Positions 19,041 to 28,101 of a stretch of DNA of 42,971 nt are shown in pieces. The DNA is from Pedosphaera sp. (GTDB lineage: Bacteria; Verrucomicrobiota; Verrucomicrobiia; Limisphaerales; UBA9464), in contig SIBK01000036.1 in assembly GCA_009695205.1 (NCBI GenBank), positions 1 to 42,971 on the forward strand, given 5' to 3'. The position numbers and the translations under genes are program-made. The first letter of the stretch is position 1. Every line of letters starts with the position of its first letter. The notes beneath the pieces are model-generated. The model was not told where the DNA came from and ran no database searches. It saw nothing but the letters and a program-made list of their open reading frames with translations.

Positions 19041-19612
19041 TTAGGATTCCTTAATCTCCGTTTTCTCCCTCGCCTCCGCCGCGGCGATTTCCTCCCAGGA
19101 CGGTGCGCGCCAGGCCTGCCACGGCGCGCCGACTAGGATCACGTCCCCATCCGAGCTCCACTTGGCCGCCCATAGAGTTGAACCAGTGCCCCCCAAGGTC
19201 AGCAGTTCCTGCCACGTGCTGGCATCCCAGATGCTTGACCGCCTCCCGTCCGCTACAGGCCGAAGTCGATCACTTTCGGCACCGGCACGCCGTCGTGCAG
19301 TGTTACCAGAATGTTCGAGGGCTTGATGTCGCGGTGGATGATCCCCTTTTGATGCGCATGCTGGATGGCATGGCAAACCTTGATGAAAAAGTCGAGTCGC
19401 TCCTGGGTGGTGAGCTTGCCTTGATCGCAGTAATCGGTGATGCGGACGCCGCGCACCAATTTCATGACGAAGTTCGGGCGGCCATGGAAAGAAAGCAACG
19501 GTTCGCGCCTGGTCCCAAGACCTTCGCCCCCGAGTGATTGAGCACTGGCTTCCGTGACGCCCGCATCGAGAATTTTCGCAATATTGGGATGATCCTCTAC
19601 CCTACTAAGTGC
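19041..19612 (-). pseudogene. Remnant of Pkn2-type Ser/Thr kinase with WD40 C-terminus
   Basis: On the minus strand, from about 19600 downward, one frame reads [33 protein letters not shown], the catalytic loop HRDIKPSN and KVIDFGL, then stops at about 19254. That covers kinase subdomains V-VII only. Further down, in a different frame, comes IWDASTWQELLTLGG and KWSSDGDVILVG, the final WD40 repeat typical of large PVC kinases, ending at 19041. The N-lobe (glycine loop and catalytic Lys), the activation segment, the C-lobe and most propeller repeats are missing, and a TGA lies just upstream of the first recognisable motif. This is a deletion-scarred relic of a gene originally over 2 kb, not an expressed kinase. 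Confidence 0.85.
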
Positions 19613-19698
19613 AATTCAGCAGCAACATTCCGCAGGAAATATTCACTTCATCGTGCGGGCATTGACCGATTGCAGGCCTTCTCCGAGGCTCTGCAGAG

Positions 19699-20862
19699 AT
19701 GGACTCTATCCGCATGGTTCGCGTCGTTGTCACCGCATTGCTTTCTCTGTTGGCAGCGGGGAATTCGTTGCGCGGGGAACAATCGGCTCCGGCCGGCGCC
19801 ACCTACACCAATCACCACGTCATTACGGTCCCCTGGTCCATCCACATGGTCAGTTGGGAGCGGCGCCGCGCGGAATTTATGCTTCATTCGATTCACGCGG
19901 GAGGAGCGGCTGTGGGACTTGATCGGCTCAGTCGTCAAATTTCTCGATTGAATTCTCAATGGGGCCTGGTGGTAGCCGGAATCAATGGAGATTTTTATCA
20001 ACGGGAGGATACGTTCGCGGGCGATCCCCGCGGATGCCAGATCGTCGAAGGCGAATTGATCAGCGCTCCCAACGGGGATGCGTGCTTCTGGGTGGATGCG
20101 CTCGGTGAACCGCATGCGGGTGAGGTTTCGTCGCAACTACAGGTGATCTGGGAGAACGGAAGCAGTCTTCCGGTCGGCATGAATGAAGATCGAAAGAAGA
20201 TGGGAGTTGTCCTGTATACGGCGGCGATGGGAGCATCGACGCCATCGATTGCCGGGCAAGATCTGGTGCTTGAACGGGCGGGAAATGGCCCATGGCTCCC
20301 GCTGCGGATAGGGAAGACCTACACCGCCAAGGTTCGCGAAGTGCGCGGCGGCGGCGGTTCAGCGTTGTCGCCAGGCACCCTGGTGCTTTCTATCAAGCCC
20401 AGCCTGGTCCCGAAGATTCCCCCGGTGAAGGTGGGGACGGAGTTGACCCTATCTCTGGCAAGTTTGCCGGCTCTCCAGGGAGTTCGAACGGCGATTGGCG
20501 GCGGCCCGGTGCTCGTCCGCGGCGGCAAGCGCCAGAAGATTGCCGGCTCATCCTTCGGGGATTATCGGTATAGCACCATGATGGAACGGCATCCCCGATC
20601 AGCGATTGGCTGGAATGCGACCCATTTCTTTCTGATGGAAGTCGATGGGCGGCAGGACGAGTTATCCGTGGGGATGACTCTCAGCGAGTTATCGGAGTAT
20701 CTGTTCAAACTCGGCTGTACCGACGCGATGAATCTCGACGGAGGAGGTTCGGCCACGCTCTGGTTCAACGGCAAGGTGCGCAACAGCCCGTGTGACCAAC
20801 GCGAACGTGAAATTGCCAATGCGTTGGTGGTAACTCGCAAGGAGATTTCGCTCCCGAAATGA
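19699..20862 (+). CDS. Secreted phosphodiester glycosidase (NAGPA domain), copy A
   Basis: A signal peptide (VVVTALLSLLAAGNSLRG) leads a NAGPA-domain protein of 387 residues. Eukaryotic NAGPA, the 'uncovering enzyme', removes GlcNAc from GlcNAc-phosphodiester-mannose; bacterial relatives hydrolyse or bind sugar-1-phosphodiesters of the envelope. Family motifs are GINGDFY near 95, IGGGPVLV near 270, a long GWNATHFFLMEVDGRQ strand near 300, and MNLDGGGSATL near 344, the active-site glycine/Asp loop. It is closely similar in order and wording to the glycosidase at 26690-27967, implying local duplication. Transcription converges on the array that ends at 20898. Confidence 0.85.
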   Translation: MDSIRMVRVVVTALLSLLAAGNSLRGEQSAPAGATYTNHHVITVPWSIHMVSWERRRAEFMLHSIHAGGAAVGLDRLSRQISRLNSQWGLVVAGINGDFYQREDTFAGDPRGCQIVEGELISAPNGDACFWVDALGEPHAGEVSSQLQVIWENGSSLPVGMNEDRKKMGVVLYTAAMGASTPSIAGQDLVLERAGNGPWLPLRIGKTYTAKVREVRGGGGSALSPGTLVLSIKPSLVPKIPPVKVGTELTLSLASLPALQGVRTAIGGGPVLVRGGKRQKIAGSSFGDYRYSTMMERHPRSAIGWNATHFFLMEVDGRQDELSVGMTLSELSEYLFKLGCTDAMNLDGGGSATLWFNGKVRNSPCDQREREIANALVVTRKEISLPK

Positions 20863-20897
20863 GCGATCGACGCATCGGCACAATCTCGGACAGTTCC

Positions 20898-22856
20898 TCA
20901 ACGCCGGAGTCGGAAGAATCGGTTCCCAGTTCCCGGGAGAGTCTTGAAGGGACTCGAAACAACCGGGCCTGGAACTTGCGTCCACGGCCCTCCGGCGTTG
21001 GGCGATTCTTCGAGGACGAATCCAGGGCGCTCCCACGATAATGTAACCCCGCTCAACCCATTCGCTAAGCCGAGCACCACAGGAGGCGATAGCGTGATTC
21101 TTTCCTCCAACGCAATTCCAAAGGTGATATCCGGGCTGGACGGGTTGTAATTGTGAACTTCCACAGCAATCACGTTGTCTCCAGCAACCAGAGAGTCAGC
21201 CCCCTCGCCAGCGATCGTGAATTGATCCGTGCAGGTCGCATCGCCATCGCAGGGGAAACCGATGGCGAGCGACACAGGTTCGATGACGGCCGGCGCCGCC
21301 TCCATGCGAAGCCGGTAGGCCTCTTTCCCATTTAAGTAGATCACGGCTCCGTCATCTACAAAGGCCGTCACTCCCAGCGATGTTCCCGGAATAACTTGGG
21401 ATAGATTAAAATGCTTGCGGAAGTAGTACGCCTGAAACGGAAACCCACCTCGCATCGGACTGGCGGGCATCTCTGCGCCTCGCGGCATTACATCCGGATT
21501 CGGTCCGGTGGACCGAACATCCGTCCACAACAAACCGGGGCCTTCTGTCCAACTTGAATCATCGAATGTCGAGAGCGCCCAAGCGGAATCGGTGAAGGGG
21601 CCGACGCTATAGCGCCATGAATCTTCAATCTCCGACAGCATCCGGCTTACAAAGTAGTTGGTCGTGGTAAAATATTGAGTGGTGGACACTTGGTTCACAC
21701 CCGATGCGGATGAATTGACTCGAAAGTAGTAACCGGTGTCTGGGCTCAGACCGGTTATGCGGACGGCGTGCTGCGTCACCAAGGTCGAATTCGGTGAGGT
21801 GGAGGCAATCAGTTGTTCGTCGATACCGTATTGGACTGCGGATGTGGCGGGCGACGCCGTTGTCCAAGTGACGGTGGCAGCGGTGTCATCGGGTTGCACC
21901 CGGATATTATCCAGGAATCCGACGAGAGGTAGGGCATAGATACCCAGGTGAGAACCGACGATCCGTTCCCTGCCGGAATCCGCGACGGCGCTCGAACGAT
22001 TGACCCGCTGAGGACGTCCGGTCGAATCGGCTAGAACCATTGTTGTTGATCCGCCGCCATCGAGGTTAATGGCCTCGTGAGCACCGAGCAGGATCATCAG
22101 TCCAGCCGTCTCAGAATTGAGAGCGCCGATGCTGTAGCCATTCTGTCGGCCGTCAATGACGATCAGATACAAATACTGTCGATCCTTTGAGATTCCGGCG
22201 GCGGTGCGCGGATTGACGCCATTGATGAAACCCGACTGGTTGTTCAGGTTGGCGACAAGGGCGCCATTACTGACGAGCGGATAGGTTCCTGCGATCGCGG
22301 AAAAAATCCCGGCGGTGTTGGTGGCAGGCCAGTTTTTCTGAATAATCACCGGCTCATTTTTCTCAGAAAAAGCGATCACCGCCGAATCGCTGGAGGTGTC
22401 CTGGGGCGAAACAATTTCACCGTCACTAACGACCAGTCCGTGCACATCCAAGCGAGTTCCCGCGGGTGGGTAATACTCTGCCGGGTCGAAGCGGCCGCCA
22501 TTGACGGCCGCCTGGAGTTGGTGGGTCTTGAGGAAATCGCTCACGTTTTGCCCGAGTGTTTCTGCGGAATTGAGCACGTACTTTGCCGCTTTGGGAGTGA
22601 TAAACAGACGGATGCCAGGCGCCTTTAGATCCACGCGCAATGCGTACGCGACGAACAGACTTGAGAACTGACTTGTGGGTGGCTTGTTGGTGGCCGCCGC
22701 GCGGTCAATGCCTGTGAACACAGGCACCCATGGGCTGATCTCGAGTGCGGCATGAAGACTCGAGGAAATGAGGAGAAGCAGTATTGCAGCGGCCCGGCAG
22801 TGGGAGACATGCCTGGTGCGACGTTCAGCAATCTTGGAAGTAAGAGTAGTATTCAT
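20898..22856 (-). CDS. Secreted phosphodiester glycosidase (NAGPA) with FN3 and carbohydrate-binding-like modules
   Basis: After a signal peptide ending near SSLHA, residues about 60-310 form a NAGPA domain (AAVNGGRFD, LIVIDGRQNGYS, INLDGGGSTTM near 265). An FN3 domain follows (about 320-400; ATVTWTTASPATSAVQYG, TGLSPDTGYYFRV). A galactose-binding-like module then spans about 410-590 (FVDDGAVIYLNGKEA, NVIAVEVHNYNPSSPDITFG), and the protein ends in GNRFFRLRR. The same module, with the NVIAVEVHQ-type motif, begins the surface protein at position 2, and both proteins end in FFRLR. Such C-terminal repeats suggest attachment to a cell-surface or substrate glycan. It is the last gene of the minus-strand array, 29 bases after the upstream prepilin-like gene. 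Confidence 0.83.
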   Translation of the reverse strand: MNTTLTSKIAERRTRHVSHCRAAAILLLLISSSLHAALEISPWVPVFTGIDRAAATNKPPTSQFSSLFVAYALRVDLKAPGIRLFITPKAAKYVLNSAETLGQNVSDFLKTHQLQAAVNGGRFDPAEYYPPAGTRLDVHGLVVSDGEIVSPQDTSSDSAVIAFSEKNEPVIIQKNWPATNTAGIFSAIAGTYPLVSNGALVANLNNQSGFINGVNPRTAAGISKDRQYLYLIVIDGRQNGYSIGALNSETAGLMILLGAHEAINLDGGGSTTMVLADSTGRPQRVNRSSAVADSGRERIVGSHLGIYALPLVGFLDNIRVQPDDTAATVTWTTASPATSAVQYGIDEQLIASTSPNSTLVTQHAVRITGLSPDTGYYFRVNSSASGVNQVSTTQYFTTTNYFVSRMLSEIEDSWRYSVGPFTDSAWALSTFDDSSWTEGPGLLWTDVRSTGPNPDVMPRGAEMPASPMRGGFPFQAYYFRKHFNLSQVIPGTSLGVTAFVDDGAVIYLNGKEAYRLRMEAAPAVIEPVSLAIGFPCDGDATCTDQFTIAGEGADSLVAGDNVIAVEVHNYNPSSPDITFGIALEERITLSPPVVLGLANGLSGVTLSWERPGFVLEESPNAGGPWTQVPGPVVSSPFKTLPGTGNRFFRLRR

Positions 22857-22885
22857 GGCTGGAAATGGAAAGTAAGACTGGCGAA

Positions 22886-23557
22886 CTAGTTGCCGCTGTA
22901 TTTATAGGAGTATCCGGGGATGGGATCGCGGACATAGGCCGGTGTGTGACCGTCGTAATAAATCGGAGCCGATGCAGCGTGTCCGTCGATAAATGCGATG
23001 ACGCTGATCGCATCGCAATAGAACGGTGCGTTGCGAGTGCCGGTTCGGCTGTCGTGCCATGAGAGCGGGGCGTGGGCAGCCCATTCCATCACGACCAGAG
23101 TGCGCGCCGGATCCCTGACAGCTGGCAAAGACCAGCCGGCGATATTGGGCACATCGGGAAGCGTCACTCCGTTGTACACATAGCTCGTGAAATCGAATCG
23201 CGCCTCCCGGCTGAACGGCCCGTGGTCCGCGTACCCGCGATCTGCCGGGCATGCAAAACCGCGATCGTCGGCCGAAGAAAGACCCTTCAACCCTATGTAA
23301 CCTTTAATCTGCTCCTTGTAGAACCACCAGATGTCCTCCTTTTGGCCCGGCAGGGCATCGGGAAGAGACTGCTTATGATCGCTGGCGAACAACTGAAAGG
23401 CGTGACCCAGCTTGCGCAGATTCCCGAGGCATTCACTGCGGCCTGCGTTCCGGTGCGATGCTTTGAGGAATCCGATACTCAACATCAGTCCCATCGATAC
23501 GGTAGCCAGGACCAGCAAGAGATCGGTGCGCGTGAAGCCCTGTGGATATCGGGACAT
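22886..23557 (-). CDS. Divergent prepilin-like (type II pseudopilin-type) secreted protein
   Basis: The start at 23557 gives MSRYPQGFTRTDLLLVL, a type IV prepilin leader with cleavage expected between G and F. The near-invariant Glu at +5 is replaced by Asp (F-T-R-T-D). A hydrophobic helix (VLATVSMGLMLSIGFL) is followed by ECLGNLRKLGHAFQLFA, which resembles PVC pseudopilin-type proteins, and a C-terminal FIDGHA motif. Such proteins are very abundant in PVC genomes, and their role is unknown. It lies between the unknown gene (23623-24237) and the FN3 glycosidase, in the same direction. Confidence 0.78.
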   Translation of the reverse strand: MSRYPQGFTRTDLLLVLATVSMGLMLSIGFLKASHRNAGRSECLGNLRKLGHAFQLFASDHKQSLPDALPGQKEDIWWFYKEQIKGYIGLKGLSSADDRGFACPADRGYADHGPFSREARFDFTSYVYNGVTLPDVPNIAGWSLPAVRDPARTLVVMEWAAHAPLSWHDSRTGTRNAPFYCDAISVIAFIDGHAASAPIYYDGHTPAYVRDPIPGYSYKYSGN

Positions 23558-23622
23558 GGGGCGTCGACGATCGAGGGATGGGCGAGGAATCATTGCGTTA
23601 CAGAACCCTGTGCGGAGGGTAA

Positions 23623-24237
23623 TTATTGGCGGGAAACAACTTCATACAGTTGCGGTAATAAATTGGGATCGACCCTTCGCGCACTGTCCGGGATTAGTCG
23701 GCTGACCAACGCAACGTCGAGAATGCCTTGTTCGATCGGCTGGCGGATTCCAGGATCCTCAGCGTGGTATCTTGGGCAGAAGGCGATGATCCTTGGCTTA
23801 ATCGTTCCAAGGCGAAGGCGTTGTTCCTCGTTTAGCTGGGGAGGACCCATTGCCGATACGATGACATCGCCCGGAGCTGCTTTGCGGATCAATTCGACAA
23901 AATCCTCGCTGGAGATCTCTTCGGCCCGGGCAGGGTCCACTTCAATCGGATGAACGATCACCGTACACTTCACTCCAGACTGCAGCTCCCGCCGAAGCCC
24001 CTCCAACAAGAGATCCGCGCCGGGTTGGCGGAAACTGGAGGTATCCCGCAAGAGGATGGTTATGCGGCCACCTGGCGTCAGGCGCTCCTTTGCTTGCAGT
24101 CCAAGAGTCCGGCCGATTGCCCGATGAATTCCGGGGTGCGGGCTCGGGTTTCCATCCCAGATCAGCGATGCGAACATTCCAGCGGACGCCAGCATCACAA
24201 GGCAGGAAAACACATCGACGGCTTGACTGTTCCTCAT
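23623..24237 (-). CDS. Unrecognised single-pass membrane-anchored protein
   Basis: From the ATG at 24237 (MRNSQAVDVFS) there is one hydrophobic segment (FSCLVMLASAGMFASLIWDG, about 9-28), then a soluble domain of about 170 residues. Its alternating strands and helices (RITILLRDTSS, KCTVIVHP, GDVIVSAMG, RIIAFCPRY, LDVALVSRLIP) suggest a Rossmann-like or periplasmic-binding-like fold, outside the membrane if the segment is a signal anchor. No catalytic motif was recognised. The gene lies between two prepilin-like genes on the same strand, with 94 bases upstream and 65 downstream. Its function is unassigned; its position suggests a partner of the neighbouring secreted proteins. Confidence 0.6.
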   Translation of the reverse strand: MRNSQAVDVFSCLVMLASAGMFASLIWDGNPSPHPGIHRAIGRTLGLQAKERLTPGGRITILLRDTSSFRQPGADLLLEGLRRELQSGVKCTVIVHPIEVDPARAEEISSEDFVELIRKAAPGDVIVSAMGPPQLNEEQRLRLGTIKPRIIAFCPRYHAEDPGIRQPIEQGILDVALVSRLIPDSARRVDPNLLPQLYEVVSRQ

Positions 24238-24331
24238 GGCGTGGTGCGGACTGCCCGCAGCAAGCGGGGTACCAGGGGGAGGCAACAGAACGCGGCACTG
24301 CGGTGCGAAATAGGATCAGAGGACGCCACGG

Positions 24332-24994
24332 CTAAAAGACTCCCCGTGGTTTCGAAAAGACCACGTTGGTCAATCCGGCCGAAAAATGTCCGTTAATCAA
24401 CGCTCTCAATGAGTTGATTTTCGTCAACATCGCACTGCCATCTGCCAGCGTGACATTGCCGCTGCGGACGTGCAATTTTCGATCCCAGGAAGCATCGATG
24501 GATGAGCCGAGAAAAATACTCCAGTGAGGTTCGAGCCCGCCGCCGCCACCCGAAACATTCCGGTCACCCGCAACGACGGTTTGATGGAGGGATTCGGTCG
24601 CCCGGGTGCCGACGAAATAGCTTATGTTGGCTTCGCCCGAGAGCGCGCTCCAATTGGTGCCAGATTTTTTTGCGAGATCGGTGGGGCAGAGCAAAATCTT
24701 GGCGGTCCCCAGCTCATTTGACGCAATCCGATAATTGTCCGTCCAATCGAGGGTCCCCAGCGTCCCACCGTTGGTACTGTCCATCTGCCACGGGAACTTG
24801 TCACCGTGGTCATTTCCCCAAAGCCGAAGTGCGAGCCCTGTTTGTTTCAGATTGTTGATACAAGCGATCCCCTTGGCCGTCGCCTTTGCACGCGAAAGAG
24901 CCGGAAGGAGAAACCCGGCGAGAATGGCAATGATTGCGATCACCACGAGCAATTCGATCAGTGTGAAGGCTCTAGATCTGGATTCAGGATACAT
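24332..24994 (-). CDS. Prepilin-like secreted protein with canonical [12 protein letters not shown] leader
   Basis: The leader is textbook ([27 protein letters not shown]), so a prepilin peptidase should cleave before F and methylate it; Glu is at +5. [27 protein letters not shown] is the standard body of PVC pseudopilin-like proteins. A His/Asn-rich [14 protein letters not shown] region near the C-terminus resembles the H-X9-DG motif. Length is 220. It follows the CotH kinase gene with a 14-base gap, which supports co-transcription. Confidence 0.88.
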   Translation of the reverse strand: MYPESRSRAFTLIELLVVIAIIAILAGFLLPALSRAKATAKGIACINNLKQTGLALRLWGNDHGDKFPWQMDSTNGGTLGTLDWTDNYRIASNELGTAKILLCPTDLAKKSGTNWSALSGEANISYFVGTRATESLHQTVVAGDRNVSGGGGGLEPHWSIFLGSSIDASWDRKLHVRSGNVTLADGSAMLTKINSLRALINGHFSAGLTNVVFSKPRGVF

Positions 24995-25008
24995 AAATCA
25001 GGGAGAAA

Positions 25009-26679
25009 TTACGGATGGGGAATGAGGCGCAGAGAATCTTCATCGAACCATGCGATGCCACCTTGCCCGCGGAGTTCGCAAACGAGTTCAATCAATTCTT
25101 CTGATGCGTCCACCTTAACGGCGACCCCTACCACTTTCCACGGCAGAGTTCCGCAGAGCGCCTCGGAACGATCGCTGCGCCCAACCACTCGAAGTATCGC
25201 ACCTTGATTCGATCCGAAGGGAAGCGTGCCGACTGCGGCGGTCCGGATTTTTCCCTCAAATCGGTACCGACCTTGCGGAAGCAGCACACGAGTTCGCCAG
25301 GACGTCAGTGTCGGCGACCGCGGTCCGGCATCGATTTTGAGAGATCCGCTCTGCGATTCATCGCCACTTGGGGGACGGCTAAGCGTTGGGCCGTCATCGG
25401 CTCGTGCGTTTGGAACCCAACCGGTGAGCCCGAGTAATCCATTCCGAAATGCCGCCGGCGGGGCAGGGGGTGAGTTCCGTTGTCTCAGGAGCTCCTCACA
25501 TCGGCGCTCAATCCGCGCCCGCAGATCGCTGAGCGCCAGATCAAGTTCGCGAAAGCGTTGTGCTCCCACCTGGGCGCGAACGGTGTTTCGCAGACGATCC
25601 AGGCGAGCAATCACGTCTGCTTTCCCCATCAGCGCGAGGGAGAGCTCGGCGTGTCGCGCTTCATACTTTTGTCGCGCTTCAGGGATTTCGAGGAGTGCCT
25701 TTGCCACCAGGCCGGCCATGTGGGGCGTTCGCGGTAACTGTGGCTGCCAAAAAAGTTGATCCATGCCATGCGGGAGAAACACCAAAAGATCCCGCGTTGG
25801 ATCGTGGTATATTTGGAAATTGTTCCGTGCCAGACAGTACCCATCGTGATGAGTCACCAGGACTTCAATGGCCATGAACGAAAGAAACCGATCCACGTCG
25901 AGCAGCCCTTGCATGGCTTCCCACCTCACTCCCAAATCCGGTTCCATAGCGGCTGCCGAGAGGCGACTTAAATCCGAGGCAATGCCGTCCTCCATTCCCG
26001 ATTTGCGACCTCCAGTCTTCCGGGTCGGCTGGTCCACGTCGCCACCGGACCCGTGGTCATGAACGGTGCCGTTTCCGCACCCGAACTGTTCTCCGAGCCA
26101 CTCCGTTGTGATCCCTTCGACAAGGACGTAAAGACCTAGCAGACGACCATTCAACATCACCTCCGCCCGCGTCACTCTCGGTGCCGGCACACCCGCCGCG
26201 CGGAACAGCTCGGCACCCATCTGCTCGTTCACGGTGCTTGCGTCTTCGATCGAATTATTGAGGTGAATCTTGCGGTAGCCCCGAAACCGCTGGTCCGCAT
26301 TATATCGCCCAAAGTCCAGGGTCCATCCGGGTTTGTCGTCCAACGATCGGAAGCTCCCGATCGATCCCTTTAGGTGGACACCCACTTCCATTCCGGGAGA
26401 TTCGTTCGCAGACAGTGTCGCCGAAACATACTTTCGGGGCGCCTGAGCGAGCTGATTCCATTCATTTGGTCCAAGACGGATTCGCAAGTGAATTGGCCGA
26501 TCTTCATCGAATAAGCCCCCCGTTGGCACATCCGCTGTCGCCTGAAGGAGCATCCACAACCAGCCGCAACCGAAAGCGGTGACCCACGCAACGTGGGCCG
26601 CTCCGAACCATTTGGGAGCGGACCGGCGTGATCGCCCGCCCACGAAAGTGGGAAGCGATTTTGCGGAGAACCGATTCAT
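25009..26679 (-). CDS. Secreted CotH-family protein kinase-like protein
   Basis: This is a 556-residue protein with an N-terminal signal or anchor (about 24-48; WVTAFGCGWLWMLLQATA). The CotH kinase-like domain spans about 60-400: VHLKGSIGSFRS near 103, KIHLNNSIEDASTVNEQMG, LNGRLLGLYVLVEG and HGMDQLFW near 303, matching the nucleotide- and metal-binding regions of CotH. A C-terminal jelly-roll-like segment (about 460-556; RTRVLLPQGRYRFEGKIRT) ends the protein. CotH of Bacillus phosphorylates spore-coat serines. The gene starts 10 bases after the upstream phosphodiester glycosidase gene, and the two are almost certainly in one operon, which is the basis for the shared-substrate hypothesis. Confidence 0.86.
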   Translation of the reverse strand: MNRFSAKSLPTFVGGRSRRSAPKWFGAAHVAWVTAFGCGWLWMLLQATADVPTGGLFDEDRPIHLRIRLGPNEWNQLAQAPRKYVSATLSANESPGMEVGVHLKGSIGSFRSLDDKPGWTLDFGRYNADQRFRGYRKIHLNNSIEDASTVNEQMGAELFRAAGVPAPRVTRAEVMLNGRLLGLYVLVEGITTEWLGEQFGCGNGTVHDHGSGGDVDQPTRKTGGRKSGMEDGIASDLSRLSAAAMEPDLGVRWEAMQGLLDVDRFLSFMAIEVLVTHHDGYCLARNNFQIYHDPTRDLLVFLPHGMDQLFWQPQLPRTPHMAGLVAKALLEIPEARQKYEARHAELSLALMGKADVIARLDRLRNTVRAQVGAQRFRELDLALSDLRARIERRCEELLRQRNSPPAPPAAFRNGLLGLTGWVPNARADDGPTLSRPPSGDESQSGSLKIDAGPRSPTLTSWRTRVLLPQGRYRFEGKIRTAAVGTLPFGSNQGAILRVVGRSDRSEALCGTLPWKVVGVAVKVDASEELIELVCELRGQGGIAWFDEDSLRLIPHP

Positions 26680-26689
26680 CTTGGTAGGA

Positions 26690-27967
26690 TCACGGCGAGT
26701 TCTTGCGTTGCAGCAGCACGAGCGAGTTAGCCGCGGGCCGCTCCCGCCCCTCGGATGGGCTGCTCATTACATTGCCGTAAACCCACAGGGACGCCGAGCC
26801 GCCTCCGTCCAGGTTCATGGCCTCGTCGCAGCCCAGCGTTCTCATGTATTCAGCAAGTTCAGGAAGCGTCATCCCAAGCGACAGTTTGCTCTGCCGACCA
26901 TCTACCACCACGAGATAAAAATGTGTCGCACTCCAGCCGATGGCTGTTCGTGGGTGCCGAGTTTGAATACCCGGCCATTCCATCGACTTGCGGTCTCGAA
27001 TCAAGGTCGGCCCGCCTCCAATTGCCGTCTGGACTCCCGAAAGATCCGGGACCGTCTCGGTGATAATTCGTAACTCCGCGCCGACCGAAAGCGTGGGCAC
27101 GCGGGTGGCGAGTCGTTGTCCCAATGAAAGCACGAGTGTGTCGAAATCTATGGGGGAATTCCCGTCGGTTCGCATCTGGCGCACACGGGCGATTAGAGTC
27201 TGCCCGGTTCGGAGCGGGAGCCACGGGGAACCTGGCATGACCTTGAGGATCCATTCCACCCCCTCCCGAGTGTGTGTGGAATTGCCCACCGCGCTGGAGT
27301 ACAATACCGCACTATCCGGCAACCGCTCCTCGTTCAATTTGAATGGCAGGCTGGTGCCGTCGGGAAGAACTACACGGAACTTTGAATGGACGTTGGTAGA
27401 TTGCGGAAGCCCGTCCGGGGTTATCCAAAAACAGGCGTGTCCTTCGGGTCCGCTGACAAGTTCGCCCTGGCGGATCTGGAGATCCTGAGGATCGGCTGGG
27501 CAGGTGACCTGACTGTGGTAGTAATCGCCGTTGATGGCGGCGATCGGCAATCCGAGGTCCGGGGGGAGCTTTTTGATTTGATCGGGAACCGTTGCCATTC
27601 CGAAGGCGGCGCCGCCCCCGAGTGCGGAAAAAAAGCCCAGGTCGTGGCGCGCGCGATCGACCGTCACAACGTGCATTGACCAGGGGATTTCCGGTTTCTC
27701 AACGTGGTTATACGACCAACCCCTGCCAGACCGGGTCGTGGGGCTCGAAATAGCCGGCGACTCATCGGTATCCAAGTCGGTGGCGGAGAAGGATCGAACG
27801 ACAACCGCAATCGCGCCGAGCCAGCGGAGCGAGCGAATCGGAGCCAGCACCACGAAACCTCTCCTCCGTCTGGTGAGAATCCCCAGATTGGCTTCGTTTT
27901 CGTGCAAAAGTGCCATTGAATGTGTCAATTTGGGAGGAAACATAGCAGATTTGATGCCATATGCCAC
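26690..27967 (-). CDS. Phosphodiester glycosidase (NAGPA domain), copy B, first gene of the array
   Basis: The 425-residue protein has a basic N-terminus (RRRR) and a hydrophobic stretch (LRWLGAIAVVV), then a NAGPA domain: AAINGDYYHSQVTC near 145, AIGGGPTLIRD, GWSATHFYLVVVDGRQ and MNLDGGGSASLW near 384. Order and wording match copy A (DGRQSKLSLGMTLPELAEY versus DGRQDELSVGMTLSELSEY), so the two are close paralogues. The preferred start may be the internal Met at 27943 or 27916 because of the long n-region. As the first gene of the minus-strand array it sits about 170 bases from the divergent lptD start. Confidence 0.85.
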   Translation of the reverse strand: MAYGIKSAMFPPKLTHSMALLHENEANLGILTRRRRGFVVLAPIRSLRWLGAIAVVVRSFSATDLDTDESPAISSPTTRSGRGWSYNHVEKPEIPWSMHVVTVDRARHDLGFFSALGGGAAFGMATVPDQIKKLPPDLGLPIAAINGDYYHSQVTCPADPQDLQIRQGELVSGPEGHACFWITPDGLPQSTNVHSKFRVVLPDGTSLPFKLNEERLPDSAVLYSSAVGNSTHTREGVEWILKVMPGSPWLPLRTGQTLIARVRQMRTDGNSPIDFDTLVLSLGQRLATRVPTLSVGAELRIITETVPDLSGVQTAIGGGPTLIRDRKSMEWPGIQTRHPRTAIGWSATHFYLVVVDGRQSKLSLGMTLPELAEYMRTLGCDEAMNLDGGGSASLWVYGNVMSSPSEGRERPAANSLVLLQRKNSP

Positions 27968-28101
27968 AAGGGCTTGCGCGGGTCAACTCGCGCCCTGCAT
28001 TCATGCCGATCGCTGTTCATGCGCGGAAACGTTTTCCCGAAATACTGTTAGATTGATTCGGGGAAAAACAGGTGGGTTTCACTTTCCAAGCGAAATCGGA
28101 C

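Noticed and set aside
23072..23953. A 293-residue plus-strand frame
   Set aside because: It overlaps two supported minus-strand genes (the prepilin-like and the unknown anchored protein) and has no recognisable domain.
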